The notes under the pieces: generated by a model
The model's database searches: none
What the model saw: only the letters and a program-made list of their open reading frames with translations
Told to the model about the DNA's origin: nothing
Origin: Pleomorphomonas oryzae DSM 16300
GTDB lineage: Bacteria; Pseudomonadota; Alphaproteobacteria; Rhizobiales; Pleomorphomonadaceae
Length of the DNA stretch: 64,000 nucleotides
Assembly (NCBI RefSeq): GCF_000422965.1
Contig: NZ_AUHB01000001.1
Location: 248,001 to 312,000 of the forward strand
Direction: 5' to 3'
Translations under genes and position numbers: made by a program
Shown here: piece after piece, positions 38,617 through 48,640 of the stretch
Numbering within the stretch: the first letter of the stretch is position 1
Layout: each line of letters opens with the position of its first letter

Positions 38617-41376
38617 TCAGGCCAGACGAGCCAGGGCTTCGCGCACTTTGGCGAGCCGCTCGGCATAGCCGTCACGCTTGGCCTTCTCTTCCTCGACCAC
38701 CTCTTCAGGGGCCTTGGCGACGAAGGCGGCGTTGCCGAGCTTCTTGTCGATACGCTCGATCTCGCCGACAAGCTTGCCTTCCTCCTTGCCGAGACGGGCG
38801 CGCTCGCCGTCGAGGTCGACCACGCCGGACAGCGGCAGGGCGATGACGCCGTCAGCCGTGACGATCTGGGCCGACTGACCCGGCGCCACATCGGCCGTCG
38901 ACGCCTCAGACACGCGGGCAAGACGCAGGATGGCCGGTGTGTGGGTGGCAAGCCAGCCCTTCACCTTGGCGGACGCACCAACCAGAACCAGCGGCAACAG
39001 CGTTGCCGGCGCCACGTTCATCTCGGCGCGCACCGAACGGATCTCGGTGATGACGTCGATCAGCCAGTTGATTTCATCGGCGGCGTCGGTCGTCTCGCGG
39101 CTGCCTTCCGGCCAGGACGTCAGCACCAGCAGGTTTTCGCGGGCCGGACCGGTTTCGCCGGTCTTGGCCCACAGCTCCTCGGTGATGAACGGCATGAAGG
39201 GATGCAGCACCTTCAGGATCTCGTCGATCACCCAGGCGCAGGTGGCGCGCGTCTCGTCCTTGGCCGAACCGTCCTCGCCGGTCAGCACCGGCTTGGTGAA
39301 CTCCAGATACCAGTCACAGAAGGAGTTCCAGACGAAGCGATAGATGGCGCCGGCGGCATCGTTGAAGCGGTAGGCGTCAAGCGCTTCCGACACCTCGGCC
39401 TGCGTCTTGCGCAGTTCGGTGACGACCCAGCGGTTGAGCGTCTCCGTCGCCTTGTCGGGATCGAAGCCGGCAACGCGGACGCAGCCATTCATCTCCGAGA
39501 AGCGGACGGCGTTCCAGAGCTTGGTCGCAAAGTTGCGATAGCCACCGACACGGCTGGTGGCCAGCTTGATGTCGCGGCCCTGGGCAGCCATGGCAGCCAG
39601 CGTGAAGCGCAGAGCGTCAGCGCCGAACTCGTCGATCAGGTTGAGCGGATCGATGACATTACCCTTGGACTTCGACATCTTGGCGCCCTTCTCGTCACGG
39701 ACGAGGGCGTGGATGTAGACGTCCTTGAAGGGCTCGGTGCCCATGAAGTGCTTGCCCATCATCATCATCCGGGCAACCCAGAAGAAGATGATGTCAAAGC
39801 CGGTGATCAGCACGTTGGTGGGATAGTAGCGGGCAAGTTCCGGCGTCTGGTCAGGCCAGCCGAGCGTCGAGAAGGGCCACAGCGCCGACGAGAACCAGGT
39901 ATCGAGGACGTCCTCGTCGCGCTTCAGTTCGACCGCCTTGCCATAATGAGCCTTGGCTTCCTCGGCAGCGGCGGCTTCGCTTTCGGCGACGAACACCTTG
40001 CCATCCGGACCATACCAAGCGGGGATCTGATGGCCCCACCAGAGCTGGCGCGAGATGCACCAGGGCTGAATGTTCTCCATCCAGTCGTAGTAGGTCTTCT
40101 CCCAGTTCTTCGGCACGAAGCTGGTGCGGCCTTCCTTGACGGACGCGAGCGCTGGTTCGGCCAGAACCTTGGCGTTGACGTACCACTGGTCGGTCAGGAA
40201 CGGCTCGATCGGCACGCCGCCACGGTCGCCATGCGGCACCTGATGGGTGTGCGACTCGATCTTGTCGAGCAGACCGGCCGCCTCGAAGGCGGCGACCACC
40301 AGCTTGCGCGCCTCGAAGCGATCCTTGCCGTGCAGGCTGTCGACCGTGTGCTCAAGCTCGGCCGACGGCGCGACCCCCTCGAAGAAATCAGCGTTGTCCT
40401 TGAGCGTCACAGCCGCCTCGACGTCGAGGATGCTGATCGGCTTGCAGCCGTGTCGCTTGCCGACTTCGAAGTCGTTGAAGTCATGCGCGGGGGTGATCTT
40501 CACCGCGCCGGTGCCCTTGGTGGGGTCGGAGTATTCATCGGCTACGATGGGGATCAAGCGACCGACTAACGGCAGCTTCACCTTCTTGCCGACAATCGAC
40601 TTGTAGCGCTCGTCGGTCGGATGCACGGCAACGGCGGTGTCGCCCAGCATGGTCTCGGGACGAGTGGTGGCGACCACAATGTAATCGCGCGTTTCGAACT
40701 CGGTCGGCTTGCCGGCCTCGTCGAAGGCGATCGGATACTGATAGGTGACGCCGTCGGCCAGCGGATAGCGGAAATGCCAGAGATTGCCCTTCACCTCGGT
40801 CTGCACGACCTCGAGGTCGGAAATGGCGGTGAGAAGCTTCGGATCCCAATTGACGAGGCGCTTGTCCTTGTAGATCAGGCCCTCGCGATAGAGCTGAACG
40901 AACACCTTCAGCACGGCCTTGGAAAGGCCGGCGTCCATGGTGAAGCGCTCGCGCGACCAGTCACAGGAGGCGCCGAGGCGCTTCAGTTGGCCAACGATCG
41001 TACCGCCCGACTCGGCCTTCCATTCCCAGACGCGCTTGACGAACTCTTCGCGACCGATCTGCCGGCGATGGATCTGCCTTTCCGCCAGCTGGCGCTCCAC
41101 CACCATCTGCGTGGCGATACCGGCATGATCGAGGCCAGGCTGCCAGAGAACATCGAGACCGCGCATGCGCTGCAGACGCACCAGGATGTCCTGCAGCGTA
41201 TTGTTGAGCGCATGGCCCATGTGCAGGGAGCCGGTGACGTTGGGCGGCGGAATGACGATGGTGAAGGTGTCCTTGCCCGGCTTCTTGCCGGCGCCGGCGG
41301 CGAACGCCTTCGCGTCTTCCCAGGCTTTGGCGATGCGCGGCTCAACGTCCGCCGCTTCGAATGTCTTTTCCAGCAT
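38617..41376 (-). CDS. valS: Valyl-tRNA synthetase
   Basis: A 919-residue class I synthetase. The HIGH motif region is [15 protein letters not shown], the KMSKS loop is [13 protein letters not shown], and the editing domain has the GDTAVAVHP and [21 protein letters not shown] blocks. The C-terminus is the tRNA-binding coiled coil ([43 protein letters not shown]). In related genomes valS directly follows popZ; here four other genes separate them. Confidence 0.97.
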   Translation of the reverse strand: MLEKTFEAADVEPRIAKAWEDAKAFAAGAGKKPGKDTFTIVIPPPNVTGSLHMGHALNNTLQDILVRLQRMRGLDVLWQPGLDHAGIATQMVVERQLAERQIHRRQIGREEFVKRVWEWKAESGGTIVGQLKRLGASCDWSRERFTMDAGLSKAVLKVFVQLYREGLIYKDKRLVNWDPKLLTAISDLEVVQTEVKGNLWHFRYPLADGVTYQYPIAFDEAGKPTEFETRDYIVVATTRPETMLGDTAVAVHPTDERYKSIVGKKVKLPLVGRLIPIVADEYSDPTKGTGAVKITPAHDFNDFEVGKRHGCKPISILDVEAAVTLKDNADFFEGVAPSAELEHTVDSLHGKDRFEARKLVVAAFEAAGLLDKIESHTHQVPHGDRGGVPIEPFLTDQWYVNAKVLAEPALASVKEGRTSFVPKNWEKTYYDWMENIQPWCISRQLWWGHQIPAWYGPDGKVFVAESEAAAAEEAKAHYGKAVELKRDEDVLDTWFSSALWPFSTLGWPDQTPELARYYPTNVLITGFDIIFFWVARMMMMGKHFMGTEPFKDVYIHALVRDEKGAKMSKSKGNVIDPLNLIDEFGADALRFTLAAMAAQGRDIKLATSRVGGYRNFATKLWNAVRFSEMNGCVRVAGFDPDKATETLNRWVVTELRKTQAEVSEALDAYRFNDAAGAIYRFVWNSFCDWYLEFTKPVLTGEDGSAKDETRATCAWVIDEILKVLHPFMPFITEELWAKTGETGPARENLLVLTSWPEGSRETTDAADEINWLIDVITEIRSVRAEMNVAPATLLPLVLVGASAKVKGWLATHTPAILRLARVSEASTADVAPGQSAQIVTADGVIALPLSGVVDLDGERARLGKEEGKLVGEIERIDKKLGNAAFVAKAPEEVVEEEKAKRDGYAERLAKVREALARLA

Positions 41377-41465
41377 GATCCGGCGTCTTTTTCCTGTCGT
41401 CTTTGGGTGAGCGACGGTTAGCCGCTGTAACCCCGAAAATCAACAAGAAGCGCCCTTCCCGATCG

Positions 41466-41702
41466 TCAAAACCGCTCTATTCCGTCAAGCTGCTCGGCCG
41501 CCCGCCGCATTGCAGCCTCGGTCTGGCGGCCATCGAGAAAGCCGATGTCGCGCAGCATGTAGTCGTTGAGCTCTCCGACCTTCCCTTCGCGTCGCCGGGA
41601 GCGGAGGGCGAAGCTGCCGACAAACGCGGCAAAAGCCGGGAGGACCACGGCGCGCCAGCGGCCGCGCCGGATCATGGTTTGATCCACGCAAGTCATTGTC
41701 AT
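41466..41702 (-). CDS. DUF1127 domain small protein
   Basis: A 78-residue protein. The C-terminal half has the DUF1127 pattern (EGKVGELNDYMLRDIGFLDGRQTEAAMRRA), which in other alphaproteobacteria is linked to phosphate and carbon metabolism and RNA binding. A hydrophobic stretch (AVVLPAFAAFVGSFAL) precedes it. The start may be the ATG at 41702 or the one at 41696. It is divergent from a GcvA-like LysR gene, with 96 bases between the starts. Confidence 0.85.
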   Translation of the reverse strand: MTMTCVDQTMIRRGRWRAVVLPAFAAFVGSFALRSRRREGKVGELNDYMLRDIGFLDGRQTEAAMRRAAEQLDGIERF

Positions 41703-41798
41703 ATCCCTTGATCCGTTGATGCGGTGAGAGCAATCTCTGCCCAAAAGGCGAACGTTTCCAATCGAACCTTCGTCTCCACCCATAAAGAGAGCTTATGC

Positions 41799-42704
41799 AT
41801 GAAGCTGAGCCGACAGATACCGCTCAACGCGCTCCGGGTGTTCGAGGCAGTGTCGCGCCTGATGAGCTTCACCCGTGCGGGCGAGGAGCTCGGCATGACG
41901 CAAACGGCGGTGAGCTATCAGGTAAAGCTCCTGGAAGGTGTGTTGGGCGAGTTGCTATTTCGCCGGCTGCCACGCCGTATCGAGTTGACCGAGGCCGGGG
42001 AGCGTTTGAAACCCAAAGTGAGCGAAGCCTTCGCGCTTCTTGACGAAGCGATGTCGGCGGCCCGAACGGCGGCCGATGAACTGCTCGTCATCAACACCAC
42101 GCCGACGTTCGCCGCCCACTGGCTCGCCCGGCGTATCGGCAATTTCCAACTCGGCGACCCGCATATTGCCGTGCGGCTTATCACCGACACGACCGTGATG
42201 GATTTCAACCGCGATCCGGGTGACGTGGCCATTCGCGCCGGCAGAGGCGGCAAGGGCGAATGGCCAGGCCTCGTCACTCACCACATCATGGACCTCGACT
42301 TTGCGCCGATGCTCAGCCCATCCCTGCTTGAATGGGTCAAGCCACTCGACAGCCCGCGCGACCTTCTCAAATGCAAGCTTATCGATCCCGGCGATCCCTG
42401 GTGGCGGCGCTGGTTCGATGCCGCCGGCATACCCGACGCCGACCTTGAGGGACGGCCGCGAAATCTGTTCGGATCGCAGGCGTTGGAAGCGAGCTCGGCC
42501 ATCGCCGGTCACGGCGTCGCCATCCTGACGCCGGCCTTCTATCGCGAGGAACTGGCCAATGGTCGGTTGATCATGCCGTTCGACCTCGTCGCCAGCGACG
42601 GGTCCGCCTACTGGATGGTCTATCCGGAAAACCGGCGCAGCCAGCCGAAGATCCGCGCCTTTCGCGACTGGCTACTGAAGGACATTGAGGCGCATCCGCT
42701 ATAA
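41799..42704 (+). CDS. LysR family transcriptional regulator (GcvA-like)
   Basis: A 301-residue LysR protein. The winged helix-turn-helix is at residues 8-65 (PLNALRVFEAVSRLMSFTRAGEELGMTQTAVSYQVKLLEGVLGELLFRRLPRRIELTEAGERL), with the GcvA-type PLNALRxFEA opening. The effector domain follows. It is divergent from the DUF1127 gene, which is a probable target. It lies in the segment that separates valS from popZ. Confidence 0.92.
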   Translation: MKLSRQIPLNALRVFEAVSRLMSFTRAGEELGMTQTAVSYQVKLLEGVLGELLFRRLPRRIELTEAGERLKPKVSEAFALLDEAMSAARTAADELLVINTTPTFAAHWLARRIGNFQLGDPHIAVRLITDTTVMDFNRDPGDVAIRAGRGGKGEWPGLVTHHIMDLDFAPMLSPSLLEWVKPLDSPRDLLKCKLIDPGDPWWRRWFDAAGIPDADLEGRPRNLFGSQALEASSAIAGHGVAILTPAFYREELANGRLIMPFDLVASDGSAYWMVYPENRRSQPKIRAFRDWLLKDIEAHPL

Positions 42705-42714
42705 CGGTCGACTT

Positions 42715-42742
42715 CGTTAACAGAATAGCCTGCTCCGTTAAC
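42715..42742. repeat. Direct repeat CGTTAAC upstream of the low-complexity gene
   Basis: CGTTAAC occurs at 42715-42721 and again at 42736-42742, 21 bases apart, that is two helix turns. The second is CGTTAACC. TTAACC is a half-site often seen for CtrA-type regulators. They lie 84-111 bases upstream of the low-complexity gene and just after the LysR stop codon. Confidence 0.35.
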
Positions 42743-42825
42743 CTTATTTTCCCAAGAATTCCGCGCCTGGTTTCGCAAAATGCCACGTCTAAAGCTGCAG
42801 AGGGAGTTTTTCCCGGAGGCAGCAG

Positions 42826-43755
42826 ATGTCGTCCCTTTCCGCCTTGACCAGCAATACCGGCAGCCTTGCCGCCCTTTTCGGATCGTCGAGCAGCAAGGGG
42901 ACGTCGGCTGCCACCGCCTTCGCGCCGCCCTCTTCCGAAGGGCAAAGCAGCAGTTCGACATCCAGCACGGTGTCGTCGGGCAGCGCTTTCTCATCGCTTG
43001 GCAGCGGCATGCAGTCGGCGCTGCTGTCTCTGCAGGAGCAAATGGGCGGAACGGATACGGCCTCGATGCAACCGCCGCCACCACCGCCGTCGGATACGTC
43101 GTCCTCCACCTCGACAAGCGATACGACGGGATCCGATGCTTCTGGTGAAGCGACCAATGCGGCCATGGCCCCACCGCCGCCTCCGCCGCCATCGGATAGC
43201 TCGTCGTCTGGCACCTCGACGGCTGGCACGTCGGGAGATACGACCTCGGGTAAAACGACCGGCACCGGCATGGCTCCGCCTCCCCCGCCGCCACCGCAAA
43301 TGACGTCGGCAGCAAATGACTCCAGCAGCGATGCCTCGGCTGCAAGCTCGACCGATTCGACCACTTCAACAACGTCGACCGCGTCGACCACATCAACCAG
43401 TTCAACCGACGACAGCAGCTCGGTGTCTGACGAAACATCATCTTCCGACAGCGCGTCGGCCGCCTCTGGTACCAGCGAAAGCAAGGAAGTGGTCAACACC
43501 ACTTACCTCGACAACCCAGATGGAAGCACAACGATTACCGTGACCTATTCCGATGGCTCGACGAGTGTGACGACGACCGGTGGCCAAGGGCAGTCGGCCT
43601 CTGGATCGGACACATCCTCCGCCAACCAGCCCTACACTTCAGGCGCGGGCAATAGCGGAGCGACCAGTGCCAGCTTGTCCCAGACGGTCAGCAACCTCTA
43701 TGCGAGCGTCGCCAACAGCGCCTCCGTCATGAGTTCGGCCGGCGTCGCGGCCTGA
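42826..43755 (+). CDS. Low-complexity Ser/Thr/Pro-rich protein with three polyproline blocks
   Basis: A 309-residue protein of which about half is Ser or Thr. Three blocks of 6-7 prolines occur at residues 83-88, 116-122 and 151-157, each preceded by a methionine motif (MQ or MA) and 33-35 residues apart, so they form three repeats. A Ser/Thr region follows (162-215), then a short ordered stretch with repeated YxDGST units (DNPDGSTTITVTYSDGSTSVTTT, split here as residues 229-251), and a C-terminal helix. There is no signal peptide. GGAGG lies 6 bases before the ATG, which supports real translation. Function unknown; a surface, flagellar or secreted protein is only a guess. Confidence 0.7.
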   Translation: MSSLSALTSNTGSLAALFGSSSSKGTSAATAFAPPSSEGQSSSSTSSTVSSGSAFSSLGSGMQSALLSLQEQMGGTDTASMQPPPPPPSDTSSSTSTSDTTGSDASGEATNAAMAPPPPPPPSDSSSSGTSTAGTSGDTTSGKTTGTGMAPPPPPPPQMTSAANDSSSDASAASSTDSTTSTTSTASTTSTSSTDDSSSVSDETSSSDSASAASGTSESKEVVNTTYLDNPDGSTTITVTYSDGSTSVTTTGGQGQSASGSDTSSANQPYTSGAGNSGATSASLSQTVSNLYASVANSASVMSSAGVAA

Positions 43756-43761
43756 GGAAGC

Positions 43762-44094
43762 TCACCCAGCCGTCGCCCGCGGCCCGAGGAGAATGACTGC
43801 CGCGCCAATGAGGCAAATCGCCGCTCCGGCGATGTCCCAGCGGTCCGGCGTCTGCCGCTCCACGGTCCATAGCCAGACAAGCGAGGCGGTGATGTAAACG
43901 CCGCCATAGGCGGCAAAAGCACGACCGGCAGCGGCACTATCGACCCGTGTCAGCACAAGCGCAAACGCCACCAACGACACCGCACCCGGCAGCACCCACA
44001 AAGCGGACTGGCCAAGGCGCAACCACGCCCAGAAGGCGAAGCAGCCGGTGATTTCAAAAAAGGCAGCGACGATTTGGAATAGGATCGATCTCAC
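43762..44094 (-). CDS. UPF0060 (YnfA) family inner membrane protein
   Basis: A 110-residue protein with four hydrophobic helices. The family signatures [63 protein letters not shown] are clear, and the length is the usual 108-110. Function unknown; a small multidrug resistance-like carrier fold is suggested by the family. It lies 5 bases from popZ on the same strand. Confidence 0.93.
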   Translation of the reverse strand: MRSILFQIVAAFFEITGCFAFWAWLRLGQSALWVLPGAVSLVAFALVLTRVDSAAAGRAFAAYGGVYITASLVWLWTVERQTPDRWDIAGAAICLIGAAVILLGPRATAG

Positions 44095-44099
44095 GCCGC

Positions 44100-44774
44100 T
44101 CAGCGTCCACGCGAAACGCGTTCGATCTCGGCCCGCACCAGCCGCTCCACGATCACCGGAAGATTTTCATCCAGCCAAGCATGCAGCATCGGTCGCAGCA
44201 TTTCCTTGACGAGATCGTCAAGCGTCCGTCCGTTGGCGGCGAGCACGGTATGGCTCAACTGGCCGAAGGCGGACTGGACAGTGGCGCTGGCAGCAGCGGA
44301 GACCAGCGGCTCGTCCATCTCCGGCTCAGGCGCCGGACGGGCCCGCGCTTCCGCTTTCGGAGGTTCGGCGCGGCGCGGTGGTGGTTCCGGCGCGGCGAAG
44401 GCGACCTCGGCTTCGTCGTCCTTCAGCCCTTCCACCAGTTCCAGCGGCTCTGCCTCATCGACGGTGGCGACATCCGCGAGGTCGAGCACTTCCGGCTCAT
44501 CCCCATCGTCGGCGTCGTCGACGTCCATCTCCGGTTCGTCCTCGTCGTCGCCGGATTGGGCGAACAGCTTGTCGAGATCTTCCTCGGAAATGTGCTCGTC
44601 CTCGAGCGCCGGCTCGGCCATGGTTTCGACCTCCGGTTTGGGAGCAGCCGCCTTGGCCGGAGCAGCCTTGGGCGCAGCTGCTTCCTTGCCGTCGGGTTCG
44701 TCGGCAATGATCCGCCTGATGGAAGCCAGGATCTCTTCCATTGAAGGTTCGGCGGACGCAGCTGCCTTGGCCAT
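44100..44774 (-). CDS. popZ: Pole-organizing protein PopZ (DUF2497)
   Basis: A 224-residue protein with the three-part PopZ layout: an N-terminal helix ([18 protein letters not shown], residues 9-26), a long acidic and proline-rich disordered middle, and a conserved C-terminal oligomerisation domain ([53 protein letters not shown], residues 165-222). PopZ forms the polar hub that anchors chromosome origins and cell-cycle kinases. It follows tolC on the - strand, as in many alphaproteobacteria. Confidence 0.93.
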   Translation of the reverse strand: MAKAAASAEPSMEEILASIRRIIADEPDGKEAAAPKAAPAKAAAPKPEVETMAEPALEDEHISEEDLDKLFAQSGDDEDEPEMDVDDADDGDEPEVLDLADVATVDEAEPLELVEGLKDDEAEVAFAAPEPPPRRAEPPKAEARARPAPEPEMDEPLVSAAASATVQSAFGQLSHTVLAANGRTLDDLVKEMLRPMLHAWLDENLPVIVERLVRAEIERVSRGR

Positions 44775-45028
44775 TGGTCTCTACTCCGAGTGGGTTGCCC
44801 CACCAACTGCTACACTATCGATCAAGGCCAGTTTCCACGCGGCACCTACGACGTCTCACCGGTTCAGACCACCGTTTGGCGGCAAGACCCAACGCCTGCA
44901 TACGCGTCGACCACCGGCAACCACCAGCGAAAAGCCTGATTCGACCTCCGAAGTATAGATTAGTTAACGCTGTAGAAAATGGTTTGCGCCGGAAATCCGA
45001 TGGTTATCCCCGGCGCCCCATTGAAAGA

Positions 45029-46474
45029 TCAGCGACCGTCCGGCGTGCGGAGGCCGATCCACTTATCCCGAACCTGCTCGTAATGATGCTCAGGCTGGTA
45101 GGCAGCGACCTTGAGACCAAGTCTTTCGCGGTCGAGGCGCCCCATGGCAGCGGCGACGCTATAGCTGGCCACGACGAACTGGGCCTGGGCGCCAACCTCG
45201 GACAGACGAGCATCGATGAGAGTGCTCTGGGAATTCAGAACATCGAGCGTCGTCCGCTGTCCCACCTTCTGCTCCTCGACAACACCCTCCAGAGCCAGTT
45301 GGCTTGCCTTCACTGATGCCTGGGCGGCGACGATCTGAGCTTTCGCCGATTCGAGCGTGCTCCAGGCCTGAGTGAGCGAGGCATCGACCGACATGCGCGC
45401 GACGTCGATCTGCAGCTTGGCCTGGCCGAGTTCTTCCTTGGCCTGGCGGACGGTGGCGTACTCGCCACCACCCTGATAGATCGGGATGGATAGGACGGCC
45501 GCGACGGAGCCCTCAAGCGTCCGCGCCCGATCGGGAGTTGTGGCGCTGTTCGTCGTATTACCAGCGAAACTGCTGCTAACCGTGCCTTGCAACACGAAGC
45601 TCGGCAGCAGCGCGCCTTCTTCGATCTCCACGTTATAGGAAGCGGTATCGGCATTGTAGATCGCCGCACGGATCATGGGATGTTCGGTGCGCGACGCGTC
45701 GATGGCAGCCGACAGTTTGGCCGGCAAAAGCTTGGTAATCGGGCCGGGCGAGCGCAACCCCTTCGGCTCATGCCCCACCACCTTGACGTAGTTGGCCCGC
45801 GCGGTCATCAGGTCAGCCTGCGCCGAGCTGACGGCCGACGTCGCCGCGGCCAGCGCCGCCTGGGCTTGGGAGACATCCGTCCGCGTACCCTCGCCGACCG
45901 AGAAGCGGTCGTTGGCAGCGCGCACCTGTTCCTGCAGGAAGGCAACGTTGGACTGGCGAAGCTCCAGGACCTGCCCCGACAGGATAACGTTCATGTAGGC
46001 GGAAGCGGTATCAAGCAGGGTCGACTGCTCGGTATTGCGCAACTGCTCACGCGATGCCTTTACGGATGATTCCGCCTTTTTGACGCCATTGTCGATCCGC
46101 CCCCCCATGTAGAGCGGCTGGACAATCTGGATCTGTCCCTGGACGGCGCCGGTATCGGTATAGGTGCTGGCCCAATTCGTGGCACCGCTGGAGCGAAAAC
46201 GGGTGTCGGTAGCGGTAATACCGGCCGAAACCTGGCCATTGATGGTCGGCCGATAGCCGGCCAGCGCCTGCGGCACGTTCTCGTCGACAGCTCGCGTCCC
46301 TGCGCGTGCCGCATTGAGCGAGGGATTGTTGGCATAAGCCGCCGACATCGCCTCCTGCATGGTTTCCGCCGAAGCGACGCCAGATACGGCAACAAGAAGG
46401 CCGAAGGCGGCCGAAAGGTATAGAGAGGGACGGAACGCCACGACACACCTCATGTTCATCGCTACCAGCGCCAT
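45029..46474 (-). CDS. tolC: TolC family outer membrane protein
   Basis: A 481-residue type I secretion and efflux channel. A signal peptide (about residues 8-36, ending ASA/ET) is followed by the long repeated TolC helices (EAMSAAYANNPSLNAARA...), VQPLYMGGRI and VPIYQGG-type strands (LSIPIYQGGGEYATVRQA), and GQRTTLDVLNSQSTLIDARLSEV. ATGs at 46474, 46459 and 46453 are all possible starts; none has a good ribosome-binding site. The gene lies between pcm and popZ. Confidence 0.95.
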   Translation of the reverse strand: MALVAMNMRCVVAFRPSLYLSAAFGLLVAVSGVASAETMQEAMSAAYANNPSLNAARAGTRAVDENVPQALAGYRPTINGQVSAGITATDTRFRSSGATNWASTYTDTGAVQGQIQIVQPLYMGGRIDNGVKKAESSVKASREQLRNTEQSTLLDTASAYMNVILSGQVLELRQSNVAFLQEQVRAANDRFSVGEGTRTDVSQAQAALAAATSAVSSAQADLMTARANYVKVVGHEPKGLRSPGPITKLLPAKLSAAIDASRTEHPMIRAAIYNADTASYNVEIEEGALLPSFVLQGTVSSSFAGNTTNSATTPDRARTLEGSVAAVLSIPIYQGGGEYATVRQAKEELGQAKLQIDVARMSVDASLTQAWSTLESAKAQIVAAQASVKASQLALEGVVEEQKVGQRTTLDVLNSQSTLIDARLSEVGAQAQFVVASYSVAAAMGRLDRERLGLKVAAYQPEHHYEQVRDKWIGLRTPDGR

Positions 46475-46540
46475 ATAGCCAACGAATGGAGCTTGGTCTT
46501 ATCACGCCTTCGCGAGAAAGCCGTGAGATCGCCACATTTC

Positions 46541-46555
46541 CTAAGAAAACGTTAA
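46541..46555 (-). promoter_or_regulatory. CtrA-like box upstream of tolC
   Basis: TTAA-N7-TTAG (read on the - strand from 46555 to 46541), one mismatch from the CtrA consensus, 66-80 bases upstream of the tolC ATG used here. It is a single imperfect site and may be chance. Confidence 0.3.
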
Positions 46556-46692
46556 TCGTACGGCGACGGACTATAGCCGATGAGCAGACGAACGAAAGCG
46601 CGGCCGGCGGTACGGCGGCGAATTCAGTCAAATCGATGCACAGAAATCACAATGGCCAAACAAGACCAGCCACGCAGCTTAACGCTGGCGGA

Positions 46693-46717
46693 CGGTACAG
46701 TCGTGTAATGCGTACCG
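46693..46717. promoter_or_regulatory. Inverted repeat CGGTAC-N13-GTACCG
   Basis: A perfect 6-base dyad in the gap between pcm and tolC (46693-46698 and 46712-46717), 14 bases after the pcm stop codon. It could be a weak terminator stem or an operator of the tolC promoter; no T-run follows. Confidence 0.3.
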
Positions 46718-46730
46718 CTACAATGCGAAA

Positions 46731-47387
46731 TTAGAAGGCGAAAGTCTCGATCGCCTGAAATCCCGGGAGTATCGGGACCGACGCATTGAACAGGGGACGG
46801 CCAGAAACACCGGCATCGCCACGTGTATAGAGCTTGGCCCAAGGGGCGCTGCCGCCCTCCTCGACGAGGAGCAGGCGTCCACCCTTGGCAAGCTGGCCGG
46901 CGATGGTGTCCGGGAATGTGGCAACGGCACCGTTGAAGATGATGACGTCGAACGGCGCGGCGTCCGCGGCACCCTTGCTGAGCGAGGCCTCGACGACAGC
47001 GACATTGGCAAGGCCGGCAAGCTGCCTGCGAGCGATCGCCGCCAGATCCTGATCCTGTTCCAGAGCAACGACCGACCCGGCGAGGCGGGCCAGCACGGCG
47101 GCACCGTAACCCGAGGCAGTGCCGACTTCCAACACCTTGTCGGTCGGTTTGACGTTGGCAAACTGCAACAGCCGGGCCAGAACCATCGGCTGGATCAGAA
47201 CGCGGGCCGCGCGACCATTGCCGAGCGGCAGGTCGCGATCGAGATAGGCGAGCGTCTTTTGGTCTTCGGGAGCAAAATCCTCACGCGCCACCTCGCCCAT
47301 CGCATCGATGATGCGTAGATCGGTGACGTCGTTGGGCCTTACCTGACCATCGACCATCTTGGTGCGCAACGCCGGAAAATCGACCAT
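46731..47387 (-). CDS. pcm: Protein-L-isoaspartate O-methyltransferase
   Basis: A 218-residue PCMT. The SAM-binding motif VLEVGTASGYGAAVLA and the preceding QPMVLARLLQ match the family, and the N-terminus MVDFPALRTKMVDGQVRPNDVTD is that of the alphaproteobacterial group found beside tolC. Its task is to repair isoaspartyl residues. The frame is open upstream without homology; the ATG at 47387 fits the family. Confidence 0.93.
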   Translation of the reverse strand: MVDFPALRTKMVDGQVRPNDVTDLRIIDAMGEVAREDFAPEDQKTLAYLDRDLPLGNGRAARVLIQPMVLARLLQFANVKPTDKVLEVGTASGYGAAVLARLAGSVVALEQDQDLAAIARRQLAGLANVAVVEASLSKGAADAAPFDVIIFNGAVATFPDTIAGQLAKGGRLLLVEEGGSAPWAKLYTRGDAGVSGRPLFNASVPILPGFQAIETFAF

Positions 47388-47646
47388 GGATCCAAGTCCC
47401 CTGCCGCAATTCTCTTCCGGCTCCTCCAATAGCCGCCCCCCTCCTCCGAAACAAGGGCTTCTACGCAGCTTTGCGGAGTGATGGATAAAGCTCGCACACC
47501 TGCATTCCACCCGACCACCCACCATGGAAGCCAAGCTGGTCAAAAACCTGGATTAACCGCACCTAGCGTCCCGGCGCGATGCGCGACTAAACCCCGGACC
47601 GACCTTTAGCCGCACCGCCAGGCGTCATGTTGTGCCGATGATCGGC

Positions 47647-48450
47647 TCATACCCGTGAGAAATTATCGAGATAGAGCGACAGCAGTTGAGTTTGCGAGGA
47701 AATGTCGAGCTTGCGATAAACGTTGCGACGGTGAACCTTCACCGTCCCGGTGGAAATGCCGAGTCGGAGGCCGATCGCCTCGGACGAATGCCCCTGAAGC
47801 ACCAAGTCGACGATGGCCGCCTCGCGCAGGGTAAGGCCGAGCCGCTCCCAGACGCTGTAAGCTGCGCCGCCGCCATTGCGCGGCGTGGTCGGCTCGGCCG
47901 GGGCGCCGGCAAAGCGGCCGCTCATGTCGCCGAGGCCTGTCCGCACCAGCGCCAGCACCAGCGGGGCGGCGGCCCGGAGGATCTCGATTTCGGCGGGCGA
48001 GAATTCGCCGCTCCGTTCCAGCCGCATCAACGACAAGACCGCGCCCACGCCGGCGGTCAGCGGCACGAAAAAACCCACCTCTTCGGCCAGCCGGGTCTCT
48101 CCATAATAGGTGCGGTAGTATTCGCTGACAAAGAAGCGATCGGGTGCCAGCTCGCGCATGCGGAAGAAGCCCGAACGGCCTGCCCGGGTGGCATGATAGA
48201 ACGGATCGAGCAAGAAGGCGCCGGCCTGATAGATGGTGACGTGCACCTCGTATTTTTCGGCGTTGAAGGTGTCGTAGAAATCGACAGGACGCTCCTCGCC
48301 CCGGTAGGCAAAGCCCACCGCATTGTCGAAATGCACCAGCGATTTCATCAGGCTGCGAAAGACCGAGCCCGTTTCGCGTTCCGACATCGGCCGCCGCTCG
48401 ACCAGGGGCATCAGGCTGGCGAAAAGGGCCTTCACGTCAATAGCCACCAT
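47647..48450 (-). CDS. LuxR family transcriptional regulator
   Basis: A 267-residue protein with a C-terminal LuxR helix-turn-helix (LTLREAAIVDLVLQGHSSEAIGLRLGISTGTVKVHRRNVYRKLDISSQTQLL, residues 205-256). The N-terminal 190 residues contain FYHATRAGRSGFFRMRELAPDRFFVSEYYRTYY and a GAF-like part (EVGFFVPL...GAVLSLMRL), so it is a sensor of a small ligand rather than a classical autoinducer protein. It is divergent from the ABC operon and is its likely regulator. Confidence 0.9.
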   Translation of the reverse strand: MVAIDVKALFASLMPLVERRPMSERETGSVFRSLMKSLVHFDNAVGFAYRGEERPVDFYDTFNAEKYEVHVTIYQAGAFLLDPFYHATRAGRSGFFRMRELAPDRFFVSEYYRTYYGETRLAEEVGFFVPLTAGVGAVLSLMRLERSGEFSPAEIEILRAAAPLVLALVRTGLGDMSGRFAGAPAEPTTPRNGGGAAYSVWERLGLTLREAAIVDLVLQGHSSEAIGLRLGISTGTVKVHRRNVYRKLDISSQTQLLSLYLDNFSRV

Positions 48451-48528
48451 CTACCCCCTGATAGAGCCCAAAGCCCGATTCATGCGCCTGGGACGATATA
48501 CTCCTCGATCCCCGCAGCTTTTCCGAAA

Positions 48529-48551
48529 ATACCCCTTTTGTGGTATATACC
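48529..48551. promoter_or_regulatory. Dyad repeats between the LuxR-type gene and the ABC operon
   Basis: ATACC (48529-48533) and GGTAT (48542-48546) form a dyad with an 8-base centre, and GGTATATACC (48542-48551) is itself a perfect palindrome. They lie 79 bases from the LuxR-type start and 90 bases from the ABC start, so they can serve as a shared operator for the regulator. The TATA core may also belong to a -10 element. Confidence 0.45.
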
Positions 48552-48640
48552 TTGGGCGAAGTTCCTGGGACGCTACCCCTGAGGTTGATGGAGTACAGAG
48601 GCCAAAAGGCCCGCCTCCGTCCAAACCGCAGGGATCAACT

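Noticed and set aside
42789-43502. 237-codon acidic frame antisense to the low-complexity gene
   Set aside because: It is the mirror of Ser/Thr/Pro codons, has no start signal and no homology, while the sense frame has a strong ribosome-binding site.
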